Shown in pieces: positions 1-5,318 of a stretch of 5,318 nt of DNA. The stretch comes from Rhodospirillaceae bacterium (GTDB taxonomy: Bacteria; Pseudomonadota; Alphaproteobacteria; Rhodospirillales; Magnetovibrionaceae). The DNA is taken from assembly GCA_002732845.1 (NCBI GenBank), contig NVSZ01000028.1, forward strand, positions 1 to 5,318, written 5' to 3'. A program made the translations under genes and the position numbers. The notes beneath the pieces are model-generated. The model did no database searches and was not told the DNA's origin. It saw only the letters and a list, made by a program, of their open reading frames with translations. Positions within the stretch are counted from its first letter, which is position 1. Every line of letters starts with the position of its first letter.

Positions 1-122
1 ACTAAGAATGAGAAGTAACCACCGTTGCGCCGATAAACGGGTTTTCCTGTGCGCCAGTGCTTAAAGCTCTTGCAGAAAACCCAACGAAAACCGGGTGGTG
101 CGGGACGAGTGTAATGCGTCAT
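1..122 (-). CDS. Small basic, aromatic-rich protein of unknown function (N-terminal part, runs off window)
   Basis: The minus strand is open from the window edge up to about 176. From the ATG at 122 it reads 40 residues without a stop, starting MTHYTRPAPPGFRWVFCKSF and continuing with KHWRTGKPVYRRNGGYFSFL. The Pro-Pro-Gly-Phe-Arg-Trp-Val opening, the HWRTGK centre and the alternating Tyr/Phe tail look like real coding sequence, and recall small conserved hypothetical proteins of proteobacteria; this is an impression from memory, not a search. The product is rich in Arg/Lys and aromatic residues and has no membrane segment or signal peptide. An in-frame ATG at 134 is an alternative start with AAGAG about 10 nt upstream; the 122 start has only a weak GGA. 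The gene lies beyond the terminator at 242-277, so it is probably transcribed separately. Function unknown; the C-terminus is missing. Confidence 0.45.
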   Translation of the reverse strand, partial: MTHYTRPAPPGFRWVFCKSFKHWRTGKPVYRRNGGYFSFL

Positions 123-290
123 GTGCAAATCCATTCTTGGGATACTCTTGACACCGGCGACCGTTCTATTGCATTGTTAATGCCTATCACGTCGGGTCCG
201 TCCCGGCCTCTTTTTGGGTGAATCCTATACCCTCAGAGATTAAAACTCGGTGCAGTTGGTCCTGCACTGAGTTTTTTATTCCATCATTTC
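123..290. other. Intergenic spacer between two minus-strand genes
   Basis: Besides the strong hairpin at 242-277, this spacer holds two weak hairpins. One has CGGG/CCCG arms at 193-205 followed by a five-T run at 211-215. The other has GGGT/ACCC arms at 216-232. A 13-bp inverted repeat, GCATT-GTT-AATGC, lies at 171-183, roughly 40-50 nt upstream of the small left-edge gene, and could be an operator for it. I see no convincing -35/-10 pair for that gene, and no tRNA or known small RNA. Confidence 0.5.
242..277 (-). terminator. Rho-independent, probably bidirectional terminator
   Basis: A 14-bp stem pairs 242-255 (AAAACTCGGTGCAG) with 262-275 (CTGCACTGAGTTTT). It is perfect apart from one G-U wobble (249 with 268) and closes a 6-nt loop, TTGGTC. 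The outer four pairs are A-T, and the plus strand continues to a six-T run at 272-277, so a plus-strand transcript would end in U6. Read on the minus strand it ends in only four U. It begins 16 nt past the stop codon of the 246-aa gene, so its main job is most likely to end that transcript. Confidence 0.85.
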
Positions 291-1031
291 TTATTCCTCA
301 TCATCAGCAAGTAAAAGGTCGATTTGCGCCTTTAAACGCTCTTTGTCAGCGGAATAGAAAAGTTCTGGGATTTCAAGCCATGCACGCCGTCCTCCAGTTA
401 AACGTACTGGAATGCGTTCACTGTCATTGGGTGTTGGGGGGCTCGAAACAGCTGGCGAAATTGGTTGCTCTCTTGATACTACCTTTGGTGCGATAGCCTC
501 TTGCTCAAAACTATCCGCTTCGCTGCCCTCGTTTTCAGGCGCCCCTAGTGGTGTTTCGTAGTAGCCAGAAAAATCAACAGACTTACGGAAAGCTGCCATG
601 CATGCATCCGCTTTTGGTGGAGTGAAGCCCATTTCAATTAAAGTATGCTTCAACGTCCCATCTGAAGGTAGGCGTGCTTTAAATTTGTTAAGCAACTCTA
701 AAAAAATAGGCGGACTTTGCAACCACTTTAAAAGCATCTTCTTGCGAAGTTCTTCTGTGGGAGCAAATTTATACGATGCTAATTCGTCAGATACGGCTAG
801 GTGTCCATCTAGAGGACGCTCAAGTAACCCATAGGACTTTAATGCTGAAATTGTAACAACTGCAGCTCCGCTTCTTGAGCTTTTATAGCCTAGATGGTGT
901 GCAACAGTTTCGACAGGTATAGGGTGTTTCCCACCTTCTTTTTCGTACACTTGTAGCGCGCGGTCTATCGAATCACTGAGTGATTTAGTTGGAGCCCTAG
1001 GACTGTTTTTCTTCCCAATTTTCACGTTCAT
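291..1031 (-). CDS. Uncharacterised 246-aa protein with probable winged-helix N-terminus
   Basis: I do not recognise the family. Residues 1-16 are basic (GKK, PRAPTK). Residues 17-85 look like a winged-helix DNA-binding fold: helix SDSIDRALQVYEKEGG, then PVETVAHHLGYKS, a possible recognition helix SGAAVVTISALKSYGLL and a wing ending HLAVSDELA. Residues 91-155 are predicted helical (PTEELRKKMLLKWLQ, FLELLNKFKARLP). Residues 160-206 are an acidic then Ser/Pro-rich linker. Residues 207-243 form a compact end: a GGRRAWLEIP strand pair, then helix ADKERLKAQIDLLL, plausibly for oligomerisation or partner binding. There is no signal peptide or membrane segment. The start is well supported: AAGGAG lies 7 nt upstream, behind a good promoter, and a strong terminator follows, so this is a single-gene unit. 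Base composition is lower in GC than the neighbouring operon (hand count 25/60 at 301-360 against 31/60 at 2041-2100), which hints at separate ancestry. A transcriptional regulator role is inference. Confidence 0.88.
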   Translation of the reverse strand: MNVKIGKKNSPRAPTKSLSDSIDRALQVYEKEGGKHPIPVETVAHHLGYKSSRSGAAVVTISALKSYGLLERPLDGHLAVSDELASYKFAPTEELRKKMLLKWLQSPPIFLELLNKFKARLPSDGTLKHTLIEMGFTPPKADACMAAFRKSVDFSGYYETPLGAPENEGSEADSFEQEAIAPKVVSREQPISPAVSSPPTPNDSERIPVRLTGGRRAWLEIPELFYSADKERLKAQIDLLLADDEE

Positions 1032-1038
1032 TAGCTCA

Positions 1039-1044
1039 CTCCTT
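1039..1044 (-). promoter_or_regulatory. Strong Shine-Dalgarno of the 246-aa gene
   Basis: The minus strand reads AAGGAG, followed by a 7-nt spacer TGAGCTA and then ATG at 1031. This is close to an ideal ribosome binding site, stronger than those of the operon genes, and it fixes the start codon. Confidence 0.85.
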
Positions 1045-1058
1045 GATGGTGAGTAAGA

Positions 1059-1087
1059 ATAATGCCAAAAAAAAGGATTTAGGTCAA
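1059..1087 (-). promoter_or_regulatory. Sigma70-type promoter of the 246-aa gene
   Basis: On the minus strand a -35 box TTGACC (1087-1082) is separated by exactly 17 nt from a -10 box CATTAT (1064-1059). The spacer contains a T8 run. Transcription would start near 1052, giving a leader of about 20 nt that includes the AAGGAG site. The -35 matches consensus at 5 of 6 positions and the -10 at 4 of 6, with ideal spacing. Confidence 0.7.
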
Positions 1088-1145
1088 GCGTTTTGCTCCT
1101 TTCCTAAGTTTATTTGATCTTATTGTAAATTATTTTATTTATAAT

Positions 1146-1169
1146 CAATGCATTGTGACTAGATACTAG
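1146..1169. repeat. Two adjacent palindromes, possible operator
   Basis: CAATGCATTG (1146-1155) is a perfect 10-bp palindrome. Three bases on, CTAG-ATA-CTAG (1159-1169) is an inverted repeat that also forms a tandem CTAGAT pair (1159-1164 and 1166-1171). They lie about 60-90 bp upstream of the -35 box of the 246-aa gene, a distance compatible with activator or repressor binding. No regulator is assigned, and short palindromes do occur by chance in AT-rich DNA. Confidence 0.35.
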
Positions 1170-1262
1170 ATGTGCTGTTTGTTATTAAATTCGCCTGTTA
1201 AAACGCTTATTGGGAATTTTTTTTTGAGAATCGAATCGTGTGAACTATCAAAAACAATCCTA

Positions 1263-1967
1263 TTACAACAACCCCAGCGTCTTAAACGAAGTATTTCCGC
1301 CTTTGCTGACGATGATGTGGTCGTGTAGGGATATGTCTAGGGTTTTTCCGGCGGTTTGGATTTCTTTGGTCATTTGAATGTCGGCGCGGCTGGGGCTGGG
1401 GTCTCCTGACGGGTGGTTGTGGACCAAGATTATGGCGCTGGCGCCCAAGTCCAGCGCGCGTTTGATGACTTCGCGGGTATACACGGGGGTGTGGTCGACG
1501 GTGCCTTTTTGTTGTACTTCGTCGGCGATCAACATGTTTTTACCATTGAGAAAAAGAATGCGAAACTGTTCGACTTTGCCGTGGCCCATGGCGGCGCGGC
1601 AATAATCCATGAGGCTTTGCCAGTTGCTCAAAATAGGCTGGTCCATGATTTCGTGCTGCAACAATCGCACGGCGGCTTCGCGCACCGCAATCAGGCTCAC
1701 CGCCGCCGTTTCACCGATGCCGTCGATTGCACTTAAAGCTTCTGCGTCTGCGTTCAGAACTCCAGCAAATGATCCAAACCGGGCCAACAGGTCTTTGGCG
1801 ATGGGTTTGACGTCGCGCCTTGGCATGGCCGAAAATAATAACAATTCAATCAGTTCATAATCCGCCAAGTCGCCCCCCGCCTTTAAAAATCGATCTCTCA
1901 ATCGTTTTCTATGGCCGGAGTAATGCGGCTTATCAGGGTGTTTTGATGCGTCGGACGTCTCAGCCAT
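1263..1967 (-). CDS. radC: RadC family JAB/MPN+ protein (UPF0758)
   Basis: At 234 aa this is the usual length of RadC. The N-terminal part (17-65) carries the family pattern [21 protein letters not shown] and [14 protein letters not shown] helix-hairpin-helix, typical of DNA binding, lies at about 78-96 around DGIGETAA. The C-terminal JAB/MPN+ domain (about 113-234) keeps a full metal site: E150, the H183-x-H185 pair within [12 protein letters not shown], and D196, as in zinc metallopeptidases of the JAMM class. The original link of radC to DNA repair in E. coli was later traced to a different gene, so the true activity is unsettled; related RadC-like proteins occur on mobile elements. It is the last gene of the operon, 20 nt after map. 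Its SD, AGAGGG, sits 4 nt before ATG inside that gap and supports this start. No clear terminator follows. Confidence 0.96.
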   Translation of the reverse strand: MAETSDASKHPDKPHYSGHRKRLRDRFLKAGGDLADYELIELLLFSAMPRRDVKPIAKDLLARFGSFAGVLNADAEALSAIDGIGETAAVSLIAVREAAVRLLQHEIMDQPILSNWQSLMDYCRAAMGHGKVEQFRILFLNGKNMLIADEVQQKGTVDHTPVYTREVIKRALDLGASAIILVHNHPSGDPSPSRADIQMTKEIQTAGKTLDISLHDHIIVSKGGNTSFKTLGLL

Positions 1968-1987
1968 TTGGCCCTCTGAAAACGGTG

Positions 1988-2782
1988 TTAAGCGTAGGGT
2001 GGTTTATCCATGCCCGTAGGCGACGACGTAAAGACTTCGTATCCGTCCGCCGTGACGGCTAAGGAATGTTCAAACTGAGCAGATAACGAACGGTCTTTGG
2101 TGACGGCGGTCCAGCCATCGCTCAACAGCTTCACATCAAAACGGCCCAAGTTGAGCATCGGTTCAATGGTGAAAAACATGCCTTCGCGCAGGACTTCGCC
2201 TTTGCCCGCCGCGCCAAAATGCATGATGTTGGGGGCATCGTGAAACACCCGGCCGAGACCATGTCCGCAAAAATCACGAACCACGGAACAGCGTTGGGAT
2301 TCGGCATAGGTTTGAATAGCATGACCGATGTCGCCGGTGGTGGCGCCCGGTTTGACAACCTTGATACCGCGCCACATGGCTTCGAACGTGACATCGATCA
2401 GGCGTTTGGCTTTGACCGAGGTTTTATCACCGACGCAAAACATCCGTGAACTGTCGCCGTACCAACCGTCTAAAATCGGGGTGACGTCAATATTGATGAT
2501 GTCGCCATTGCCGAGCTTTTTATCGCCGGGAATGCCGTGACAGACGACATGGTTGATCGATGTGCAAATGGATTTTGGAAAGCCGCGATAATTCAACGGT
2601 GCGGGTTGTGCGCCGTGGGCCACGGTGAAATCATGACACAGCGTGTTCAGTTCATCCGTGGACACGCCCGGTTGCACATGTTCGGTGATCATGTCCAGAG
2701 TTTCGGCGGCCAAGCGTCCGGCTTTGCGCATGCCGTCAAAGTCTTCGTCGGAATATATGCGAATAATGCGAGTATCGTTCAT
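1988..2782 (-). CDS. map: Type I methionine aminopeptidase
   Basis: The enzyme removes the initiator methionine from new proteins in the cytoplasm, after deformylation, when the second residue is small. The 264-aa length fits the single-domain bacterial type I enzyme. The pita-bread fold's dinuclear metal ligands are all present: D99 (in INIDVTPI), D110 (in GDSSRMF), H174 (in FCGHGLG), E207 (in FTIEPML) and E238 (in QFEHS). The substrate-side histidines H82 (VVCHGIPG) and H181 (VFHDAPN) are also there. There is no N-terminal zinc-finger extension of the eukaryotic kind. It lies 20 nt after sfsA and 20 nt before radC, so it is very likely co-transcribed. Its own ribosome site is weak (AGCAGA at a poor match), which suggests coupling to sfsA translation or modest expression. 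The activity is normally essential unless a second map copy exists elsewhere. Confidence 0.98.
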   Translation of the reverse strand: MNDTRIIRIYSDEDFDGMRKAGRLAAETLDMITEHVQPGVSTDELNTLCHDFTVAHGAQPAPLNYRGFPKSICTSINHVVCHGIPGDKKLGNGDIINIDVTPILDGWYGDSSRMFCVGDKTSVKAKRLIDVTFEAMWRGIKVVKPGATTGDIGHAIQTYAESQRCSVVRDFCGHGLGRVFHDAPNIMHFGAAGKGEVLREGMFFTIEPMLNLGRFDVKLLSDGWTAVTKDRSLSAQFEHSLAVTADGYEVFTSSPTGMDKPPYA

Positions 2783-2802
2783 ATCAGTCTGCTTTTGTTG
2801 AA

Positions 2803-3519
2803 TTAAGGGTTGAGTATAACCTCAACCGGGTCGGTCACAAGGATTTCTTGGGGGCTCAGTGAACACGTATACGCGATCACCTCTACTCCGGCGGCCATGG
2901 CGTCTTTTAAATGTTCGGCGTACGTTGGGTCAATGTCGGCGGCCACGGTGAAGCCATTGGCATCGTCGCGTTGCACCAAATAAAACATGACGGCGCGGTG
3001 GCCTTCGTTGACCATGTCGGTGAGTTCAACCAGATGCTTGGCCCCGCGTGCGGTGACCGCGTCTGGAAATTCACAGGGCGCACCCTCGCTTAAATCTCGG
3101 CGCATGGTGGTGTTTTTGACTTCCACATAACACAGCGGTTTGTCGGGCGAACTCAGCAGGATGTCGATGCGCGAATTTTTGCCGTATTTGACTTCGCGCT
3201 TTTGTGTTTCATAGCCCAAAAGTTCCGAAATCTTTCCGGCTTCGATGGCTTCATAAACCAGTAAATTGGGATGTTGGGTATTCACACCCACCAACGTTTC
3301 GCCAATCTGGATCAGTTCCCAGGTGTATTTAAGTTTGCGTTTGGGATTATTGGCGGGGCTTAACCAGACTTTTGCACCGACCTCATTAATCGACAGCATC
3401 GATCCTGAATTGGCGCAATGCGCGACGACAATTTCGCCATTGTCCAGCTCAACATCGGTCAAAAACCGTTTGTAACGTTTCACCAGTTTTCCAGAGATCA
3501 GGGGGAATTCAAATTTCAT
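2803..3519 (-). CDS. sfsA: SfsA family protein (nuclease-like fold, DNA-binding)
   Basis: At 238 aa this has the full SfsA length. The N-terminal part (about 1-80) holds the RYKRFLTDVEL and HCANSGSM motifs of the OB-like domain. The C-terminal part (about 81-230) resembles a PD-(D/E)xK nuclease core: D119 in SRIDILL, then E133 and K135 in YVEVKNTTM, followed by the family block FPDAVTARGAKHL (151-163). The name comes from E. coli, where extra copies stimulated sugar fermentation genes with CRP; a sugar-specific role is not established, and the conserved D/E-x-K residues fit a nuclease-like fold better. The start codon overlaps the stop of the upstream methyltransferase gene (ATGA at 3519-3516), and there is no strong Shine-Dalgarno, so translation is probably coupled. 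Confidence 0.95.
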   Translation of the reverse strand: MKFEFPLISGKLVKRYKRFLTDVELDNGEIVVAHCANSGSMLSINEVGAKVWLSPANNPKRKLKYTWELIQIGETLVGVNTQHPNLLVYEAIEAGKISELLGYETQKREVKYGKNSRIDILLSSPDKPLCYVEVKNTTMRRDLSEGAPCEFPDAVTARGAKHLVELTDMVNEGHRAVMFYLVQRDDANGFTVAADIDPTYAEHLKDAMAAGVEVIAYTCSLSPQEILVTDPVEVILNP

Positions 3520-4427
3520 TCTTTTGGTTCGCTTAAAATGTCGGCAAAACTAACCGTGGCGCTGCCGGGTTTTGCGGGCTTGGGTTGATTGGGGTCGGGT
3601 GACCATGCGGTGATGAAAATCACGTCAAAGGTTGCGGGGATACAGTCTTCGCCCACGTCGCCTTCGTTCACAAAAGTTTTCACATAATGTTCGGCGGCGC
3701 GCATAAAGGTGTCGCGCCGAGAAAATGTTTTGCGGCGTTGGGATACGGCATTCATTTCGCCCATGCCCCGTAAATCGGCCATCAATTTGAACATATTGGG
3801 ATAAGACACCGTGATGGTATCCACATCGATGACGGGCATGGTGAAACCCGCGCGTTGCAATAATGCGCCGACGTCTTGCACCGTGGCATAGGGCGACACA
3901 CGGGGGCTGAGCCCGCCTTCGATTTCGGTTTCGGCGACCATCAAAGATTCACGGAGTTGATGCAGGGTGTTTTCGCCCAGCATGGCCCCTAAGAAAAATC
4001 CGTCCTGTTTTAAGGCTTGGCGAATTTGCACAAAGGCTCCGGGTAGGTCGTTGACCCAATGCAAAGACAAATTCGACAGCACCAAATCGAGGCTTTCGGC
4101 CTTAACGGGCAAAAATTCTTCATCCGCAGCAAAGCTGATGCCACCCGCTTTTTTGGCCATTTTGGGCGATAGGTCACATTGTAACAAAGTCTCAACGCCA
4201 CCGCGATCACCCAATGTCTGGGCCACTTCGCCGCCATGACAGCCAAGGTCTAACGCCAAAGGGAATGTGCGTTTGACGTCCAAAAGGCGATCGGTCAGGC
4301 GATCGGCAATTTCGGCAAACAAAAAATCATGATCTTCCAACGTATCGGCCGCACGGTCACGGTGACGGCGCACGGCTTTACGGTCGAATAAATTCAAGGG
4401 ATCGGGTGTTGGCTCAAATGTTGTCAT
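3516..4427 (-). CDS. SAM-dependent methyltransferase-fold protein, NDUFAF5-like
   Basis: This is a 303-aa class I (Rossmann) methyltransferase-fold protein. Motif I is ALDLGCHGG (58-66), the acidic loop is CDLSP (84-88), and the later motifs lie in the DLVLSNLSLHWVNDLP block (114-129). Family-specific marks point to the BioC/NDUFAF5 group and to its NDUFAF5 branch: the N-terminal LFDRKAVRRHRDRAA (12-26), the LMADLRGMGEMNA block (215-227) and the C-terminal PGSATVSF (287-294). Human NDUFAF5 hydroxylates an arginine of the NDUFS7 subunit during complex I assembly, and mitochondria descend from alphaproteobacteria, so the same role here is a fair inference. A malonyl-ACP methyltransferase role in biotin synthesis (BioC) is the main alternative, but no biotin genes are adjacent. 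It is the first gene of the minus-strand operon and overlaps sfsA by 4 nt. AGGGA sits 3-4 nt before ATG, a tight spacing. Confidence 0.9.
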   Translation of the reverse strand: MTTFEPTPDPLNLFDRKAVRRHRDRAADTLEDHDFLFAEIADRLTDRLLDVKRTFPLALDLGCHGGEVAQTLGDRGGVETLLQCDLSPKMAKKAGGISFAADEEFLPVKAESLDLVLSNLSLHWVNDLPGAFVQIRQALKQDGFFLGAMLGENTLHQLRESLMVAETEIEGGLSPRVSPYATVQDVGALLQRAGFTMPVIDVDTITVSYPNMFKLMADLRGMGEMNAVSQRRKTFSRRDTFMRAAEHYVKTFVNEGDVGEDCIPATFDVIFITAWSPDPNQPKPAKPGSATVSFADILSEPKE

Positions 4428-4432
4428 GGTTC

Positions 4433-4462
4433 CCTATATGCCACAGGGCAAAGTCTTGTTAA
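4433..4462 (-). promoter_or_regulatory. Candidate promoter of the methyltransferase-sfsA-map-radC operon
   Basis: In the 63-bp divergent spacer the minus strand shows TTAACA (4462-4457), an 18-nt gap and TATAGG (4438-4433): 5 of 6 and 4 of 6 matches to consensus. Transcription would then begin almost at the start codon (4427), implying a leaderless or near-leaderless mRNA, although an AGGGA sequence overlaps the -10. That conflict keeps confidence low; the true promoter may lie elsewhere in the spacer. No equally good pair was found on the plus strand for comF. Confidence 0.3.
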
Positions 4463-4478
4463 AGTCTTTGCGTTACAT

Positions 4479-4485
4479 GAGGGGG
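4479..4485 (+). promoter_or_regulatory. Shine-Dalgarno of comF
   Basis: GAGGGGG ends 5 nt before the ATG at 4491, a purine-rich ribosome site that supports this start over later in-frame codons. Confidence 0.7.
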
Positions 4486-4490
4486 ATAAA

Positions 4491-5222
4491 ATGAATAAAC
4501 AAGGCGTGAAATGGCTGTTGGATCAAGTTTTGCCGCCAACCTGTTCGGGATGTGGGGTGGTGCAGACCGAAACCCAAACCCTGTGCGCGGACTGTTGGGG
4601 GCAGTTGACCTTTTTAGGCCGCCCGTGTTGTGACGCCTGTGGCTATCCCTTTGAGTATGAAGTTCCGGATCAAACCCTATGTGGGGCGTGTACTCGTGAA
4701 CATCCCCCGTTTGACCGGGCGCGCTCGGCGGTGCTGTATGACGAGGCCTCTAAAGACCTGATCTTAGCCTTCAAACATGCCGATAAAACCGATATGACAC
4801 GCTTGTTTGCGAAATGGATGCGGATTGCGGGGGCGGATTTAGCCTCTGATTGTGACGTGATTATTCCGGTCCCTCTGCATTGGACACGGTTGTTTTTTCG
4901 CCGTTATAATCAGGCGGCTTTGTTGGCGCACGATTTGGGTAAGCTTTCCAATACCCCCGTGATTGCGGACGCTTTGATTCGTCACCGTCGCACACCCAGC
5001 CAAGGCCGTATGGGCGTGAAAGCCCGCACCCGCAACGTGACAGGTGCTTTTCGCATTGCCCCAAAATATCGAACGGCGTTGAAAAATAAACGCATTTTGC
5101 TGGTCGATGATGTGTTTACCACCGGGGCCACGGTACGCTCAACAGCCAAAGTTTTACGCCGCATTGGTGTAGTAGCTGTGGATGTGATAACCTTGGCCCG
5201 TGTTGTTAAAACGCAAACTTGA
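4491..5222 (+). CDS. comF: ComF family protein (zinc finger plus phosphoribosyltransferase fold)
   Basis: The 243-aa length is typical. The N-terminus carries a double Cys cluster that should bind zinc: C18/C21 (PPTCSGCG), C32/C35 (LCADC), C47/C50 (CDACG, with C46 adjacent) and C64/C67 (LCGAC). The C-terminal half has the phosphoribosyltransferase fold: VIIPVPLH (123-130), RRYNQA (137-142) and the PRPP-binding loop RILLVDDVFTTGAT (201-214) with its Asp pair and TTG turn. In Bacillus and Haemophilus, ComF proteins are needed for uptake or handling of transforming single-stranded DNA; in alphaproteobacteria the gene is near-universal, and competence is not implied by its presence alone. No phosphoribosyltransferase substrate is known. 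It is divergent from the methyltransferase operon by 63 bp. The stop overlaps a possible downstream start (TGATG), so it may be the first gene of a plus-strand operon. Confidence 0.95.
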   Translation: MNKQGVKWLLDQVLPPTCSGCGVVQTETQTLCADCWGQLTFLGRPCCDACGYPFEYEVPDQTLCGACTREHPPFDRARSAVLYDEASKDLILAFKHADKTDMTRLFAKWMRIAGADLASDCDVIIPVPLHWTRLFFRRYNQAALLAHDLGKLSNTPVIADALIRHRRTPSQGRMGVKARTRNVTGAFRIAPKYRTALKNKRILLVDDVFTTGATVRSTAKVLRRIGVVAVDVITLARVVKTQT

Positions 5223-5239
5223 TGGGGGGGATTTGTTTT

Positions 5240-5318
5240 ATGGGGATATCAAGCTATATAAAAAGAGTGTTTAAATTGGAAGCGCGGCCCAAAGTCGTGA
5301 ACCCACGATGGAGTGAGA
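5240..5318 (+). CDS. Unrecognised protein, N-terminal fragment (runs off window)
   Basis: After the comF stop a frame stays open to the window edge. From the ATG at 5240 it reads 26 residues, MGISSYIKRVFKLEARPKVV then NPRWSE. A G-run at 5224-5230 lies 9 nt upstream and could serve as ribosome site. An in-frame ATG at 5222, overlapping the comF stop as TGATG, would add six residues (MGGICF). The fragment is basic, without signal peptide or membrane segment, and does not resemble the start of a glutaredoxin, which often follows comF in alphaproteobacteria. It is too short to assign a family, and its coding status is only moderately supported. Confidence 0.4.
   Translation, partial: MGISSYIKRVFKLEARPKVVNPRWSE

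Larger units (their letters stand above)
1032..1262. other. AT-rich spacer between radC and the 246-aa gene
   Basis: This spacer is clearly AT-rich (16 G/C in the 60 bases 1081-1140). It holds the promoter and ribosome site of the 246-aa gene at its left end. Further up are a perfect 10-bp palindrome CAATGCATTG at 1146-1155, an 11-bp inverted repeat CTAG-ATA-CTAG at 1159-1169, and a nine-T run at 1217-1225. I find no open reading frame of note and no RNA gene. There is no convincing intrinsic terminator after radC: the T-run faces the wrong strand for it. Confidence 0.6.

Noticed and set aside
39..82. Inverted repeat GGGTTTTC (39-46) and GAAAACCC (75-82)
   Set aside because: The arms enclose a 28-nt loop and fall inside the probable small gene; no T-run follows, so no terminator is supported.
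1..240. Structured RNA (6S, SRP or tmRNA-like) in the left edge region
   Set aside because: No conserved core motif of these RNAs could be found, and the protein reading of 1-122 on the minus strand is a better explanation for the internal GGGTTTTC/GAAAACCC repeats.
218..496. Plus-strand 92-codon frame across the terminator
   Set aside because: It runs through the hairpin at 242-277 and then antisense to the 246-aa gene; no ribosome site, and the composition is that of a shadow frame.
594..606. Overlapping CATGCATGCAT palindromes
   Set aside because: They sit within the coding sequence of the 246-aa gene and follow from its codons for Asp-Ala-Cys-Met; there is no reason to see an operator there.
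1183..1225. Possible plus-strand terminator ending in nine T (1217-1225)
   Set aside because: The only stem (AAATTC with GAATTT) is AT-rich with a large loop, and no plus-strand gene lies upstream to be terminated. It faces the wrong way to serve radC.
1413..1736. Plus-strand 107-codon frame inside radC
   Set aside because: It is antisense to the conserved JAB and helix-hairpin-helix regions of radC, so its openness is a by-product of that gene's codon use.
2131..2394. Second minus-strand frame inside map
   Set aside because: It overlaps map in another frame with no family resemblance; map has all its catalytic residues in the main frame.
4491..5222. Evidence for natural competence from comF
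   Set aside because: comF is widespread in bacteria not known to be competent, and no other uptake genes are in the window.

Overview
This window looks like chromosomal DNA from an alphaproteobacterium of roughly 50% GC, most likely in or near the Rhodospirillales. The evidence is the gene set (an NDUFAF5-type methyltransferase, sfsA, map and radC in one tight operon, with comF divergent from it) and the style of the proteins. The genus cannot be set from this sequence alone.

Right part (1263-5318), conserved housekeeping block. Four minus-strand genes, read from 4427 down to 1263, are packed as one operon: an SAM-dependent methyltransferase like the complex I factor NDUFAF5, sfsA (its start overlaps the previous stop as ATGA), map (type I methionine aminopeptidase, 20 nt gap) and radC (JAB/MPN+ protein, 20 nt gap). 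A 63-bp divergent spacer separates this operon from comF, a zinc-finger and phosphoribosyltransferase-fold protein on the plus strand. Directly after the comF stop, a further plus-strand reading frame runs off the window edge; I do not recognise it. The operon products have unrelated roles (respiratory complex assembly, a nuclease-like protein, N-terminal protein maturation, a RadC-family protein), so the grouping reflects conserved gene order, not an evident pathway.

Left part (1-1262), accessory-looking and more AT-rich. A 231-bp AT-rich spacer follows radC and carries a good sigma70-type promoter. This drives a self-contained single-gene unit: promoter, perfect Shine-Dalgarno AAGGAG, a 246-aa protein of unrecognised family (probable winged-helix N-terminus, acidic/proline-rich linker, short conserved-looking C-terminal module), and a strong hairpin terminator. 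Beyond the terminator, the first 40 codons of a small basic, aromatic-rich minus-strand protein run off the left edge.

No tRNA, rRNA, CRISPR array, transposase or recombinase is visible. The least explained item is the 246-aa protein with its private promoter and terminator; I cannot show that it belongs to a new system.
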